A DNA stretch of 30,607 bases from Planctomycetes bacterium UBA1662 (GCA_002320775.1 DCKY01000160.1:1-30607), one strand, 5' to 3'. Shown: positions 17,625 to 27,044, counted from the stretch's first letter. A program made the numbers and translations. Notes: generated by a model not told the origin, from the sequence alone.

Positions 17625-19018
17625 TTTACTTGTCTTTCTACCTGGGTTGGATTTCCGAGGCGCATCCGGCGGTTCCCGCCTGGGTAACCCTGCTGTTCGT
17701 TTCGATCCTGGCGGCGATGATCCTCTGTCTGGCCTTCGAGGAGAAACTTCACGCCAAGAAGTCGGTTATCGCCGGCTTGTTCGCGATCCTCTGTCTACTG
17801 CTGGGGGCTGTTTTTGGCCTGCTGCCCTTTGGCCCCATCTCTGTTGGCGGGCATGAGATCAATCTTCCGGTCTACATACCAGCGATCGACTGGGGGGTTA
17901 TCGCGATCATTCTCGGCTCGAGTCTTTTTGTCGATGTCACCTCCCGCACGGGGCTTTTTACCTGGATCGCGATTCGGCTGACGAAGGCATCCGGCGGCGA
18001 TCCATTGAAGCTCCTGGTCTTCTATGGGTTGATGACGGTGGTCTTTTCCGCTGTCCTCAACAATGTGACGGCCATGATCATTGTCGGTTCGCTCAGTGGG
18101 GTCTCCCTGAAGAAGCTCCAGCAGGAGGATAAGCTGCTGGGCTTTCTGCTAATAGAGGGGCTGCTGACAAATATAGGCGGCCTGCTGACGCTGATCAGTT
18201 CGGTGCCTAATATTATCGTTGGAAACGCCGCCGGGATCGCCTTCTTCGATTTTTTCCTCCAATCAAGCGCCTACGTACTTGTCGCCACCGTCGTGACGAT
18301 AGCCCTCGGCTCCCGCCTGTTTGGGATTTACCGCCTCTCTAACGAAGCGGAACGTGAGCAGGCACGGGAGTTGGTTGCTGGCTTTGATGAGAATGATGGT
18401 ATCGAGAGCAGGTTCTTTTTCTGGTTCGGCGCTGTTATGACGGGACTCTTTATTCTCACGATCGCCTCTACCTCGGTTCTTCCCTATATCCAGGATCTGG
18501 GAATGGGTTTTGTGGCGTTGAGCTTCGCCGGGATCATGCTCGTTCGATACAAGGCGGTCGCCGATAAGTTCTACGAGGCCATCGACTGGGATCTGCTTGG
18601 GTTTTTCGCGGCCCTTTTTGTTGTGATCAACGTGATGGAGCATGCTCTCGTCCTGCAACTGATCGGCACGGGACTCTCCACGATCATCGAGGCCCCGCCT
18701 GATATTGCCGCGGCCGGCCTGTTGGCCGTTTCAGCCATCTTCAGCTCGGTTACTGACAACATACCGCTTGCGGCGATGCTCGCAAAAATTCTACAAGCTA
18801 GAGAACATGTTCCCGAACAGCTCTGGTGGTCGGTAATTTTCGGAGCCAACCTTGGCGGCAACCTGACGCCAATCGGATCAGCTTCTACTCTTGTGGCGGT
18901 GACGATTATTCACAAATACAAGATCAGTCTTTCGTTCGCGGGTTTCATCAGGATGGCTCTTCCCTACGCCCTCGTCCATATAGCTCTTGCCATCGTCTAT
19001 GTTCTTCTGTTCTTCTGA
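17621..19018 (+). CDS. ArsB/NhaD-type ion transporter (probable Na+/H+ antiporter)
   Basis: Inner-membrane permease of the ion transporter superfamily (NhaD, ArsB, CitM, SLC13-like). The 465 aa contain about ten to twelve hydrophobic segments with almost no soluble domain except a charged loop near 240-265 (NEAEREQARELVAGFDEND). The two re-entrant hairpin motifs typical of the group are visible: FSAVLNNVTAMIIVGSL with a nearby GGLLTLISSVPNIIVG in the first half, and FSSVTDNIPLAAML with GANLGGNLTPIGSASTLVAV in the second. These Asn/Asp/Thr-rich repeats point to the NhaD branch, so sodium/proton exchange is likely; arsenite or dicarboxylate transport is possible. It follows the stress-like protein by 8 bases. 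The start is GTG 17621 or TTG 17630. A weak stem (AAGGCC/GGCCTT, 19040-19067) without a U tract lies after the stop. Confidence 0.88.
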   Translation: MVYLSFYLGWISEAHPAVPAWVTLLFVSILAAMILCLAFEEKLHAKKSVIAGLFAILCLLLGAVFGLLPFGPISVGGHEINLPVYIPAIDWGVIAIILGSSLFVDVTSRTGLFTWIAIRLTKASGGDPLKLLVFYGLMTVVFSAVLNNVTAMIIVGSLSGVSLKKLQQEDKLLGFLLIEGLLTNIGGLLTLISSVPNIIVGNAAGIAFFDFFLQSSAYVLVATVVTIALGSRLFGIYRLSNEAEREQARELVAGFDENDGIESRFFFWFGAVMTGLFILTIASTSVLPYIQDLGMGFVALSFAGIMLVRYKAVADKFYEAIDWDLLGFFAALFVVINVMEHALVLQLIGTGLSTIIEAPPDIAAAGLLAVSAIFSSVTDNIPLAAMLAKILQAREHVPEQLWWSVIFGANLGGNLTPIGSASTLVAVTIIHKYKISLSFAGFIRMALPYALVHIALAIVYVLLFF

Positions 19019-19192
19019 GGGGGCAAAGATCCTTCGCAAAAGGCCTGCAAATGCTTGAGTCGGCCTTCGATTGTTGATCTAATTTAGCTCGCCTTGTTTG
19101 GGCCGAGTATTGCGGAGAAGTTTTTTCTGTGCCCGGTCTTCTGGTGGATCCAGGTTACTCTTCAGCATCTTTGCTTATTGTCTGTGATATAG

Positions 19193-19198
19193 AGGGAG
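19193..19198 (+). promoter_or_regulatory. Shine-Dalgarno site for a TTG start
   Basis: AGGGAG ends 7 bases before TTG at 19206. The TTG gives a complete signal peptide (MRSIFKTTVLLLLAVSVSAS), and no ATG or GTG nearby would, so this site decides the start. Confidence 0.55.
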
Positions 19199-19205
19199 TG
19201 GCTAC

Positions 19206-20345
19206 TTGAGAAGCATCTTCAAGACAACAGTGCTTTTATTATTGGCTGTCTCGGTTTCAGCTTCATCTGTTCTTGCCGAAGGTGAGTGGGAGGTGACGCC
19301 GGCGAGTGAGCGAGCTCTGCAGAAAGGACTCGAATGGCTTGCCAGGAACCAGGGACCTGAGGGGAACTGGAACTCCAATGACCTGGGCCTGGTGGGGATG
19401 GGCGCACTCGCGTTTCTCTCCGCGGGCTATCTGCCCGGACGCGGCCGCTATGGCAACACCGTTCAGCGGGCACTGAATTTCGTGACCAGGAATGCCAAGC
19501 CCTCTGGCCTGCTGAATATCTCGAACGCCCAGAGGGACATGTACAATCACGGCCTGGCCGCCTTCGCTCTTGGCCAGGCCTACGGCATGACGAATGACAA
19601 GGTGCTCAGTAATGTTCTCGATAAGTCGCTCAAGCTGATCTCCAACACCCAGGCGGAAGACGGGGGTTGGGATTACCGCGCTCGTCGCCAGGGGAGGGGA
19701 CATGACCTCAGCCTGGTGGTGATGCAGGCGAAGGCGCTTCGAGGTGCCATGGACAGCGGCCTGGAGGTCTCTCCAGAGGTCGTTGGTTCGGCGATCCAGA
19801 GTGTTAGAAGGTATTACAAGTCCCGTTCTGGGAAGAATGGCTTGAGTAATCCGAAGGCCGCGATGCTGGAGGCTGGCCAGTTTACCTATTCAGGTGGGCA
19901 TGGCACCCTGGCGATGGCCGCCTGCGGAGTCGTATGCCTGCAGGAGTTCGGGCAGTACGCCGACTGGCGGATCGGCAAGAACCTTGATGTGATCCAGGCT
20001 GCCATTGGGCGAGATTCTTCGCCGGGAGCCAGGAACGGGAAGCTGCCCTGCGAAGATGCCTATACCCTCTATTATGTGGGGCAGGCGCTCTACCAGGTTG
20101 GAGGGAAACGCTGGAGAGAGTCCTATCCGAGATTGCGGGACTATCTCGTCGCGAGCCAGATGCTCAATGCCGGCGAGTCGGCCCAGGATGGGCTCTGGCG
20201 TGATCACAAACGTGTGGGTGGTCAGCCCGGAGATCTCTATGGGACGGCGGTGGCGTGCTTCGTTCTCGCCATGCCCAACCGTTACCTGCCGATTTTGCAG
20301 GAAGGCAAGATTGACAGTATTGCCAGTAAGTTGAAGAAGAAATAA
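19206..20345 (+). CDS. Secreted alpha/alpha-toroid protein, prenyltransferase/squalene-oxidase repeat type
   Basis: Exported protein of 379 aa with a classic signal peptide ending SSVLA-E (cleavage after about residue 24). The mature part consists of repeated helical pairs with the QxxxGxW-like signature of terpenoid-cyclase toroids: GLEWLARNQGPEGNWNS, LKLISNTQAEDGGWDYR, and further repeats with GLAAFALGQAYG, LVVMQAKALRG, GTLAMAACGVVCLQEFG, YTLYYVGQALYQVGG and YGTAVACFVLAMP. The DxDD catalytic motif of squalene-hopene cyclase was not found, and export also argues against hopanoid synthesis, so it is more likely a structural, peptide- or glycan-binding toroid. It starts with TTG behind AGGGAG. 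Fold-level call is good, function unknown. The BatA-like gene follows after 44 bases, so it probably belongs to the same envelope cluster. Confidence 0.8.
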   Translation: MRSIFKTTVLLLLAVSVSASSVLAEGEWEVTPASERALQKGLEWLARNQGPEGNWNSNDLGLVGMGALAFLSAGYLPGRGRYGNTVQRALNFVTRNAKPSGLLNISNAQRDMYNHGLAAFALGQAYGMTNDKVLSNVLDKSLKLISNTQAEDGGWDYRARRQGRGHDLSLVVMQAKALRGAMDSGLEVSPEVVGSAIQSVRRYYKSRSGKNGLSNPKAAMLEAGQFTYSGGHGTLAMAACGVVCLQEFGQYADWRIGKNLDVIQAAIGRDSSPGARNGKLPCEDAYTLYYVGQALYQVGGKRWRESYPRLRDYLVASQMLNAGESAQDGLWRDHKRVGGQPGDLYGTAVACFVLAMPNRYLPILQEGKIDSIASKLKKK

Positions 20346-20389
20346 CGCAGCAGGATATTTTCTCCGGATTTTCGGGGAAGGAACATTAG

Positions 20390-22864
20390 ATGAGTTTTCT
20401 CACAAGCGCATTCGCTTTTGCCGGGTTGGCCCTTGCCGCAGGCCCCATCATCATTCACCTTTTGAACCGTCGCCGGTTCACGGTCGTTGATTGGGCGGCG
20501 ATGGATTTCCTCAAGGAGGCTGTTCAGAGACAGCGCCGGATCCTGACCCTTCGGGACATCATCTTATTGATCCTGCGTACTCTTTGTGTGCTCCTTTTCG
20601 GCCTTGCTATGGCCCGACCCTATTCCGAGTCCGGCTCGGCAGTGGTTTCTTCCGGCCAGCCGGTGCACGCCATCCTGGTGGTCGACAACAGCCTCAGCAT
20701 GGCCTACGGACCCAGTGGTCAGACCGCGCTGGATGCGGCCAAGAAAGCGGCAGTAGGACTGGTTGAAGATCTTCCTGATGGAAGCCGTTTCTCCGTTATC
20801 CCTCTGTGCAGTGAGGTCTCCGATTTCAGCTTTGATGCAGAGGGGACGAAAGATGCGGCGGGGGAGGCCATCAAGGAAATCCGGGTTCTCGACAGGACCG
20901 CGAGCGTCGCGAAGGTTGTAGAGTTGGCCGAGGAAGCTTCGAAACGGGCGCCTGATCTGCCCTCGAAACATATCGTGTTTTTTGGCGACCAGCAGAGCAA
21001 TTGCTGGCCAAAGGGCGTCGCAACATCAGGTCTTCTGGCATCTATCGGAAAGCTGAACGTTGTGCAGGTCAGTTCCGGTGAAAAGGACAATATCTGGATT
21101 GAAGATTTGCGCGTCCAGGACGAGGTCGCCGATGCTGATGCTACGACGGTTTTTATTGTCAGGCTCAGGTACCAGGGTGAGGCGGCCCAGGATGAGGTGC
21201 AGGTAAGCCTCGACGTCGATGGGGACGTCGTTGCCACCAAGAGCGTTGTCCTTCGCGATAAACAGACTCGAGAGGTTCTCTTTACCTACAAGTATGAACC
21301 TGATTCAAGCGCCGTGCAGTCGGGCTTTTCGCGGGTGAAAGCGGAGATCTCATCTCATGACAAGTTTAACCAGGATGATATGCGCTACCTCTCGGTTCCC
21401 GTGCTCAGCGGAATCCCGGTTGTCTTTATCGACCAGTACGGATCGGATGAAGATCCTGCCCGTAACAGGCTTGGGGACACCTATCATGTGCGGCGGCTGT
21501 TGACTCCTTCCCAGGCCATCGACAGCGAAGAGCGGCAGCTCATTCGTATACAACATGTCAAGATTGACGAGGTTGATACCGAGCTTCTCGAATATGCCCG
21601 CCTGGTGGTGATGGCTGGTGTTGAAAATCCCGGGCCGGCCGTGGATGTTCTCAGGGAGTATGTTGAGCAGGGCGGGCAGCTGTTTATCGCTGCCGGCGGA
21701 GGCTTCGATCCGGTTGCATGGAACGAAGAAGGTTGGAATGGAGGAAGGGGAATCCTTCCCAGCCCGCTGCAGCCGGTTGCCGTTGGAAAGTTGCCCGGAG
21801 ATGGCGTGAAGGAACTGAACCCGTTTTTTATCAGCTTTGACAGTCTTGCCACCGACAGCTTCCTGCCCCAGGAGGAGTCCAACCAGAACCTCGAGGACAT
21901 CTACAGCATCCCCTTGTTTTTCAAGGCCATCGTGGCGGATCTTGAAGGCGATGCGATGAAGGACTACCTCAAAGTGGAACGGGAAAAGGTTGCGGCGGCG
22001 GAGAAGGCCGCGCAGGCCGCCGCTGCCGCGGGGAGCGCTTCAGTTCAGCCGCCGCCAGCAGAAAAGAAGGGGCAGACCTGGCTGAAATGGATCAGGGACG
22101 TGAAAACTAACGAGAGGCAACTTGAGCCGAAGATTCTTGCAAAGTTTACCAATGACGTTCCTATGATCCTGGAGAGGAGGATCGGGGCGGGCCAGACGGT
22201 TTTCTTTACCAGCGGCATTTCTTCCGATTGGAATACGCTGATGATCGAGGACGCGGTCTTTGTCCTTGACCGGATTCTTCGCGGTCTTCTGCGGGGTACG
22301 CTTCAGAAGGTCAATTTCCAGGGTTCTGAGACGGTTCGTCTCGGGGTCAGGGCCGAGGAGCGAAGGAATGAATTCAGCTTGAGTCGTCCCCAATTCGTGC
22401 AAACGGGAAAGCCAGCCCTGCTTGAGACGCTCACGCCGGAAGCCCGGGGGGTGGGTGGAGATGAAATTGTCGTCAGGAGGGTTCACAGCCGCGGACATTA
22501 TGTCGTTGCTTCGCACGCTGCGAATTCCGGCGGCTCTGCAAACAAAAATAAGGTTGTGAGGTGGAGTCGTCCCCTGGCTGTCAATGGTCCAGTTGAAGAG
22601 TCCGAGCTCGCGAGTGCCACGGAGTCGGACGTAAAGAGAGGGTTAGAAGAGGGCAAGAAGGATGTCCTCAACTGGATGTCCGCTGGTCAGAATGTCAGTG
22701 GCGGACTGAAATCGGTGGGAGGACAGTATTCCTGGAAGTACCTGATGGGGCTGGTCCTTGCGCTCCTGCTTGTAGAGATTTTAATTTTGTCCTGGGGGGC
22801 TATCGCCGGGCTACTGGGCCCTTCAGAAGATGAGGCTGCGGCAGGAGGGGAGGGTGTAGCATGA
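20390..22864 (+). CDS. BatA-type two-anchor membrane protein with VWA domain
   Basis: Membrane protein of 824 aa. The N terminus is the double-transmembrane anchor of BatA proteins: hydrophobic 5-25 (FAGLALAAGPIIIHLL), then NRRRFTVVDWAAMDFL and RRILTLRDIILLILRTLC (second segment about 57-78). A von Willebrand A domain follows with the MIDAS metal motif DNSLS at residues 99-103. Residues about 340-470 look like a class I amidotransferase-like Rossmann domain (IPVVFIDQYGSD, then VLREYVEQGGQLFIAAGGG). An Ala/Lys-rich helix lies near 530-560, and a last membrane segment at about 784-805 (LVLALLLVEILILSWGAI). AAGGAA precedes the ATG by 7 bases. The stop overlaps the next start as ATGA. In the family such proteins partner MoxR ATPases and DUF58 proteins; neither is in the window. 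Role in envelope homeostasis is inferred. Confidence 0.87.
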   Translation: MSFLTSAFAFAGLALAAGPIIIHLLNRRRFTVVDWAAMDFLKEAVQRQRRILTLRDIILLILRTLCVLLFGLAMARPYSESGSAVVSSGQPVHAILVVDNSLSMAYGPSGQTALDAAKKAAVGLVEDLPDGSRFSVIPLCSEVSDFSFDAEGTKDAAGEAIKEIRVLDRTASVAKVVELAEEASKRAPDLPSKHIVFFGDQQSNCWPKGVATSGLLASIGKLNVVQVSSGEKDNIWIEDLRVQDEVADADATTVFIVRLRYQGEAAQDEVQVSLDVDGDVVATKSVVLRDKQTREVLFTYKYEPDSSAVQSGFSRVKAEISSHDKFNQDDMRYLSVPVLSGIPVVFIDQYGSDEDPARNRLGDTYHVRRLLTPSQAIDSEERQLIRIQHVKIDEVDTELLEYARLVVMAGVENPGPAVDVLREYVEQGGQLFIAAGGGFDPVAWNEEGWNGGRGILPSPLQPVAVGKLPGDGVKELNPFFISFDSLATDSFLPQEESNQNLEDIYSIPLFFKAIVADLEGDAMKDYLKVEREKVAAAEKAAQAAAAAGSASVQPPPAEKKGQTWLKWIRDVKTNERQLEPKILAKFTNDVPMILERRIGAGQTVFFTSGISSDWNTLMIEDAVFVLDRILRGLLRGTLQKVNFQGSETVRLGVRAEERRNEFSLSRPQFVQTGKPALLETLTPEARGVGGDEIVVRRVHSRGHYVVASHAANSGGSANKNKVVRWSRPLAVNGPVEESELASATESDVKRGLEEGKKDVLNWMSAGQNVSGGLKSVGGQYSWKYLMGLVLALLLVEILILSWGAIAGLLGPSEDEAAAGGEGVA

Positions 22865-25293
22865 ATACGACTGAATTCCTTGGCAGAATGCTCGGTTTCG
22901 ATCAAGTCAGTGAGGTAGAGTCTCATAACCTGGACTTTACGGCCCCCTGGGCTGATGGCGTCTGGTTGTTGTTTGGATGCCTCGCTCTGGTGGTACTCTC
23001 AGTGGTCTTTTATTTCCGCTGGCAGAGCTCAAAGCGTCCTCTGGCAAGGATCTGTCTGACGGTAACCAGGGCTCTCCTGCTTTGTTCAGTTCTCCTGGTG
23101 CTGGCTGAGCCTGTCCTTAAGCTTGAGCTTGTTCGTAAGCCCAAGCCGTCACTCTGGCTGGTGTTTGATGGAAGTGACTCGATGGGGATCGAGGATAAGC
23201 TTTCGGATAAAGAAAAGGCCCTTTTTGTGAGCGCGGCTCCAGCTGTGGCCGGCGCTGCCGATAAGGCTGAGCCGTCGAGAACTGAGTGGTTACAGCGGTT
23301 GCTGCAGAACCCGGCGGATAACCTGCTGCAGAAACTGGGAGATAAGTATCGCCTTCGCATATTTAAGTTTGATCGTCCCGATGGTGTTGAAACGATAGAA
23401 ATTACCCGGGATGTAGAGGATCAGATAGATGTTGCAGCGGTGGCTGGCCAGCTTGCTCACAGCGGGCAGGTGACTGCCATCGGGTCCGCCCTCGATGACC
23501 TGGCGCGTCGGCACGGCAAGGGCAACCTGGCCGGGGTCGTTCTGTTCAGCGATTTTGGCCAGAATTCGGGGCCATCTCCCGAGGTTGCCGCTTCCCGGCT
23601 TGGAGTTCCGGTGTACACCGTTGGCTTTGGCCCCGAGGCTGTGGTTGACCTCGCCTTGAATCTCCAGGCGCCATTGGTCATGAAGAAGGCTGAACGGTCG
23701 AATATCGCCGTCAACCTGCGCCAGACCGGCCTCGAAGGCCAGACTGTCAAGGTTCGCATCGTGGCGAAGCCCGTCAGCGGGGATGGGAGTCCCGGAGCTG
23801 GTGCTCAGCAGTTGATCCAGGAGAAGGAGGTCAAGCTGAAGGGTGATGTGACAACGCTCGATGTGACCTACACGCCCGCGGTCGCTGGACGCTTTACAGT
23901 CTCTGCCGAGGTTGAAAAACAGGACGGCGAGGTGATCGATCAGAACAACAGTGGAGAGCGCGAGATAACGATCCAGGATGATTTCCTGCGCTTGATGTAT
24001 GTCGAGTATGAACCGAGCTGGGAATGGCGTTTCATCAAGGAGGTCTTCTATCGCGACAAGCTGGTCGGCGAGAGGGGGTTCAGAACCTTCCTGCGCTCAG
24101 CCGATCCCAAGGTGAGGCATACCAATAGCCTCTTCCTCCAGACCATGACCCCGGCGAGGAGCGAGTTCTTTCAGAATGATGTGATCTTCCTGGGTGACAT
24201 GCCGGCCTCGACCCTGAGCAGCCGGTTTTGTGAAATGACCAAGGAGTTTGTCGGGAAGTTCGGCGGAGGACTCGTTGTTATCAGCGGCCCCCGCTTCGGT
24301 CCCTCTCAATTGCTGGCGACTCCGATAGCCGATATGCTTCCAATTATTGCTGACCCTAATTCAAGACCTGTCGACAAGCGCGAGTTCAGGCCCAAGCTGA
24401 CCCAGGATGCCGCTTCAGTACCCTTCATGCAGCTTGGCGAGAGTCCACAGGAGAGTCTCAAGGCCTGGAATAACCTTGGAGCGGTTCCCTGGTACCAGCC
24501 GGCACTCAGGCCTCACCCATTTGCCACGGTCTTGCTGAGCCATCCGACGGATGTCTGCGCTTCAGATGGCCAGACCCGCCAGCCCCTGATCTCTATCAGG
24601 CGCTATGGCAAGGGCGAGGTGATCTATCTGGCCTTCAACGAGACCTGGCGGATGCGGCGCAAATACGGTGAGCTCTATTACAGACAGTTCTGGGGTCAGA
24701 TGATCCATCGTCTTGGTCTGAGCCACGCGCTTGGAAGTCAGAAGCGGTTTGTCGTTCGAACCGACCGTCAGCGTTACAAGGAGGAGGACAGGGTGATCCT
24801 GTCCATCGAGGCCTACAATAAGGATTTCGAGCCTCTTGGGGAAAAGGATCTTCCGGAGGGTGGGCTCGTAGCGCACCATATTACGCCTCAGGGAGGCACC
24901 GAGGGTTCCACCAGGATGCTGGTCACCAGCTTGCGCGAGGGTGTCTTTGAAACCGAACTGCAGGTTCTGGGTGGTGGAGAACACACCCTGAACGTAAAAG
25001 ACCCGGTTACAGGCGAGGTCAGCAAGGTTCAATTCCAGGTGGCGAGCATGTCGGCTGAACGCCGCAGTGGTAAACGAAACAGGGTTCTCGAGGGGAGGTT
25101 GGCTTCCTCAACGGGCGGTAGAAATTACGAGTTTCACACGGTTTCCAAGCTTGTTGATGAGATCAAGCCGGTACCCCGCAAAGAGGTGACCCTCAAGGTG
25201 CTGCCTCTTTGGAATACCTGGCCTGTCTTTATTCTCATCGTGATCCTGATGCTTGGAGAATGGTTGTTCAGAAAGCTGGTGAACCTGCAATGA
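22861..25293 (+). CDS. Membrane VWA-like protein with amidotransferase-like domain
   Basis: Membrane protein of 810 aa, a companion of the preceding BatA-like product. There are two N-terminal membrane segments (about 31-52, WLLFGCLALVVLSVVFYF, and about 68-86, ALLLCSVLLVLAEPVL). A VWA domain follows with MIDAS DGSDS at residues 103-107 and later GVVLFSDFGQNSGPSP. An Ig-like or CARDB-like beta region (about 265-370) precedes an amidotransferase-like domain at about 375-615 (RLMYVEYEPSWEWRFIKEVF, then DVIFLGDMPAS, KFGGGLVVISGPRFGP and YGKGEVIYLAFNETWRMRR). A second beta domain and a final membrane segment (about 785-803, VFILIVILMLGEWLF) end the protein. Both the start and the stop are ATGA overlaps with the neighbours, so expression is tightly coupled. 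The amidotransferase-like domain shows no clear Cys-His-Glu triad and is probably structural. Confidence 0.83.
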   Translation: MNTTEFLGRMLGFDQVSEVESHNLDFTAPWADGVWLLFGCLALVVLSVVFYFRWQSSKRPLARICLTVTRALLLCSVLLVLAEPVLKLELVRKPKPSLWLVFDGSDSMGIEDKLSDKEKALFVSAAPAVAGAADKAEPSRTEWLQRLLQNPADNLLQKLGDKYRLRIFKFDRPDGVETIEITRDVEDQIDVAAVAGQLAHSGQVTAIGSALDDLARRHGKGNLAGVVLFSDFGQNSGPSPEVAASRLGVPVYTVGFGPEAVVDLALNLQAPLVMKKAERSNIAVNLRQTGLEGQTVKVRIVAKPVSGDGSPGAGAQQLIQEKEVKLKGDVTTLDVTYTPAVAGRFTVSAEVEKQDGEVIDQNNSGEREITIQDDFLRLMYVEYEPSWEWRFIKEVFYRDKLVGERGFRTFLRSADPKVRHTNSLFLQTMTPARSEFFQNDVIFLGDMPASTLSSRFCEMTKEFVGKFGGGLVVISGPRFGPSQLLATPIADMLPIIADPNSRPVDKREFRPKLTQDAASVPFMQLGESPQESLKAWNNLGAVPWYQPALRPHPFATVLLSHPTDVCASDGQTRQPLISIRRYGKGEVIYLAFNETWRMRRKYGELYYRQFWGQMIHRLGLSHALGSQKRFVVRTDRQRYKEEDRVILSIEAYNKDFEPLGEKDLPEGGLVAHHITPQGGTEGSTRMLVTSLREGVFETELQVLGGGEHTLNVKDPVTGEVSKVQFQVASMSAERRSGKRNRVLEGRLASSTGGRNYEFHTVSKLVDEIKPVPRKEVTLKVLPLWNTWPVFILIVILMLGEWLFRKLVNLQ

Positions 25294-27044
25294 GCTCAAA
25301 GCTAAAAACCTTACGTTCAAATTTAGATTCTCTTCGTAAAAGAAGAAGTTCTGTCCGGCTGACAACGGCTTATTCCGGCTTTCTGGCCGCGGCCATCTGG
25401 GTCGTATTCGGCTGTTTTCTGCTCGATTGGGCGCTTGAGATGAATGGCGCGCAGCGCGTGATCCTGATGCTGATCTCGGCCTATGGACTGATCTATTCTT
25501 TCCGGCGGTATGCCGCTCCATTGCTCCAGAGTAGAGAAAGTCTTTTCCAGACGGCATTGCTGGTAGAGAAGACCAAAGGGATCGACAGTGATCTCATCGC
25601 CGCGCTCCAATTCGAGGAGCCGGGGGCTGAGGACTGGGGGTCCGCGGAACTGCAGGATGCGGTGAAGGACAATGTTGCTGAGATGAGCAAAGGCCTTGAC
25701 GTCTTTGAGGGGTATTCCGCCGACGATCTGGGCAAGCGGGTTGCGGCCTTCCTTGTCAGCGGCCTCCTGGTCGGTTTCCTCGCAGTAACCTACCCGGGTT
25801 ATACTTCTGCCTTCCTCGACCGCTTGCTGTTTGGTGCCGAGCTGTATCCTACCAATACCACGATCGAGAAGATCGCAATCGGAGGACCGGATCGAATGGA
25901 GGATATTAACGTTCGTACCGGAAAGATCGATGATTCGGAAGCCAAGCCCAGGAATCCCAGGGGACCGTTCGGAAAGCCTCTCCGGTTTCAGATCGAATGT
26001 AAGCAGAAGCAAGGAGATCTCCCTGAGAAGATCAAAGTTGAATTCGATGGAACTCTCGAGGCCGACCTGACGCTTAATGACGAGGATAAAGACGGAGTCT
26101 ATGTGGGTGAACTGGCTCGCCTGACGGAAGGTCTCGACTTTCGGATCCGGGCGGGAGATGGCGTTACCCACTGGTTTGAAATAGAGCTCATCGCCTTGCC
26201 CAAGGTCGATGTTGAGCTCGCCTCGACGGACCCCGACTACGCCCGCAAGAAAAATACCGATGCCGATAAGTTCAATAATTGCACGATGCTTGGCGGGAAG
26301 GGGAGGAACTGTGAGACAGGTAACCTGCAGATAGAGGTCAAGGAAGGGTCCCGGGTAGATGTCGCGCTTCGCAGTGACAAAGATCTCAAGCAACCTGAAA
26401 TAGAAATTCTCAAGAAACGCTACAAATTTGTCCGTCGTTCCGAAGGGGACGCGAAAATCTGGGACTTGACTGTTACCGACACCCCCCTTGCGGTGGTCCA
26501 GAAACGCTTGAATTACAGGATTTCCGCCGAAGATACCGATGGGCTGCATCCGGAACCCACGATTGAAGGTATTGTTCAGATCGAGTCCGATAAACCGCCC
26601 AGGGTGCGAGCTTCCATGGTTTCACGCTATGTTCTTCCCACGGCAAAGCCTATGATCGATATCAAAGTTGTCGATGATTACGGATTCAGTAAGGCAAAAA
26701 TCCTGGTTGAGGTCTCAAGACAGAAAGAGGAGGCCGAACAGGAAGATCCTGTTGTGATTACTCTTAGCGAAGAGCAGAAGGCCTCTACAAGCTTCAAGCA
26801 CAGGCTTGCTTGCGATCTGACGCCGTATGAGCTTGTAAAGGGAGATGTTGTCAGGCTTTTCGTTGAAGTTACCGATGACCGGGGAGACTTACAGGGAGAG
26901 TCGTCGAAAAGTGAAGCTTTGAGCATGCAAGTTACAGACCTACCGGGTTTTTTGAAGTCGATCAACGAGCTTGACGAACGATCGGTTCGCCAGATTGACG
27001 CGATCATAGAAAAAGAACTTGGGATTCAAGGAGAATCGAAATGA
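25290..27044 (+). CDS. DUF4175-like membrane protein
   Basis: Membrane protein of 584 aa with no assigned function. After a basic N terminus (SSKLKTLRSNLDSLRKRRSS) come two close membrane segments (about 25-49, SGFLAAAIWVVFGCFLLDWA, and about 54-71, AQRVILMLISAYGLIYSF), a helical region with LLVEKTKGIDSDLIAALQFE, and a third segment at about 150-170 (VAAFLVSGLLVGFLAVTYPG). The remainder is a large beta-rich extracytoplasmic part with Ig-like stretches, for example DKPPRVRASMVSRYV and VDDYGFSKAKILVEV. This order resembles DUF4175-type proteins found beside BatA/VWA genes; the match is from memory and moderate. I start at ATG 25290, which overlaps the previous stop (ATGA); an earlier ATG at 25209 lies inside the previous gene. 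The stop overlaps the next ATG in the same way. Confidence 0.78.
   Translation: MSSKLKTLRSNLDSLRKRRSSVRLTTAYSGFLAAAIWVVFGCFLLDWALEMNGAQRVILMLISAYGLIYSFRRYAAPLLQSRESLFQTALLVEKTKGIDSDLIAALQFEEPGAEDWGSAELQDAVKDNVAEMSKGLDVFEGYSADDLGKRVAAFLVSGLLVGFLAVTYPGYTSAFLDRLLFGAELYPTNTTIEKIAIGGPDRMEDINVRTGKIDDSEAKPRNPRGPFGKPLRFQIECKQKQGDLPEKIKVEFDGTLEADLTLNDEDKDGVYVGELARLTEGLDFRIRAGDGVTHWFEIELIALPKVDVELASTDPDYARKKNTDADKFNNCTMLGGKGRNCETGNLQIEVKEGSRVDVALRSDKDLKQPEIEILKKRYKFVRRSEGDAKIWDLTVTDTPLAVVQKRLNYRISAEDTDGLHPEPTIEGIVQIESDKPPRVRASMVSRYVLPTAKPMIDIKVVDDYGFSKAKILVEVSRQKEEAEQEDPVVITLSEEQKASTSFKHRLACDLTPYELVKGDVVRLFVEVTDDRGDLQGESSKSEALSMQVTDLPGFLKSINELDERSVRQIDAIIEKELGIQGESK

Noticed and set aside
19019..19205. 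Terminator and promoter between the transporter and the toroid gene
   Set aside because: The AAGGCC/GGCCTT stem has a 16-base loop and no U tract, and the TTGAGT/TAATTT pair has a 19-base spacer; both too weak to annotate.
25209..25289. N-terminal extension of the DUF4175-like gene
   Set aside because: It would overlap the preceding VWA gene by 85 bases; the ATG at 25290 gives the ATGA overlap seen at the other junctions.
25323..26549. 408-codon open frame on the - strand
   Set aside because: Antisense to the DUF4175-like gene, without domain or ribosome site.
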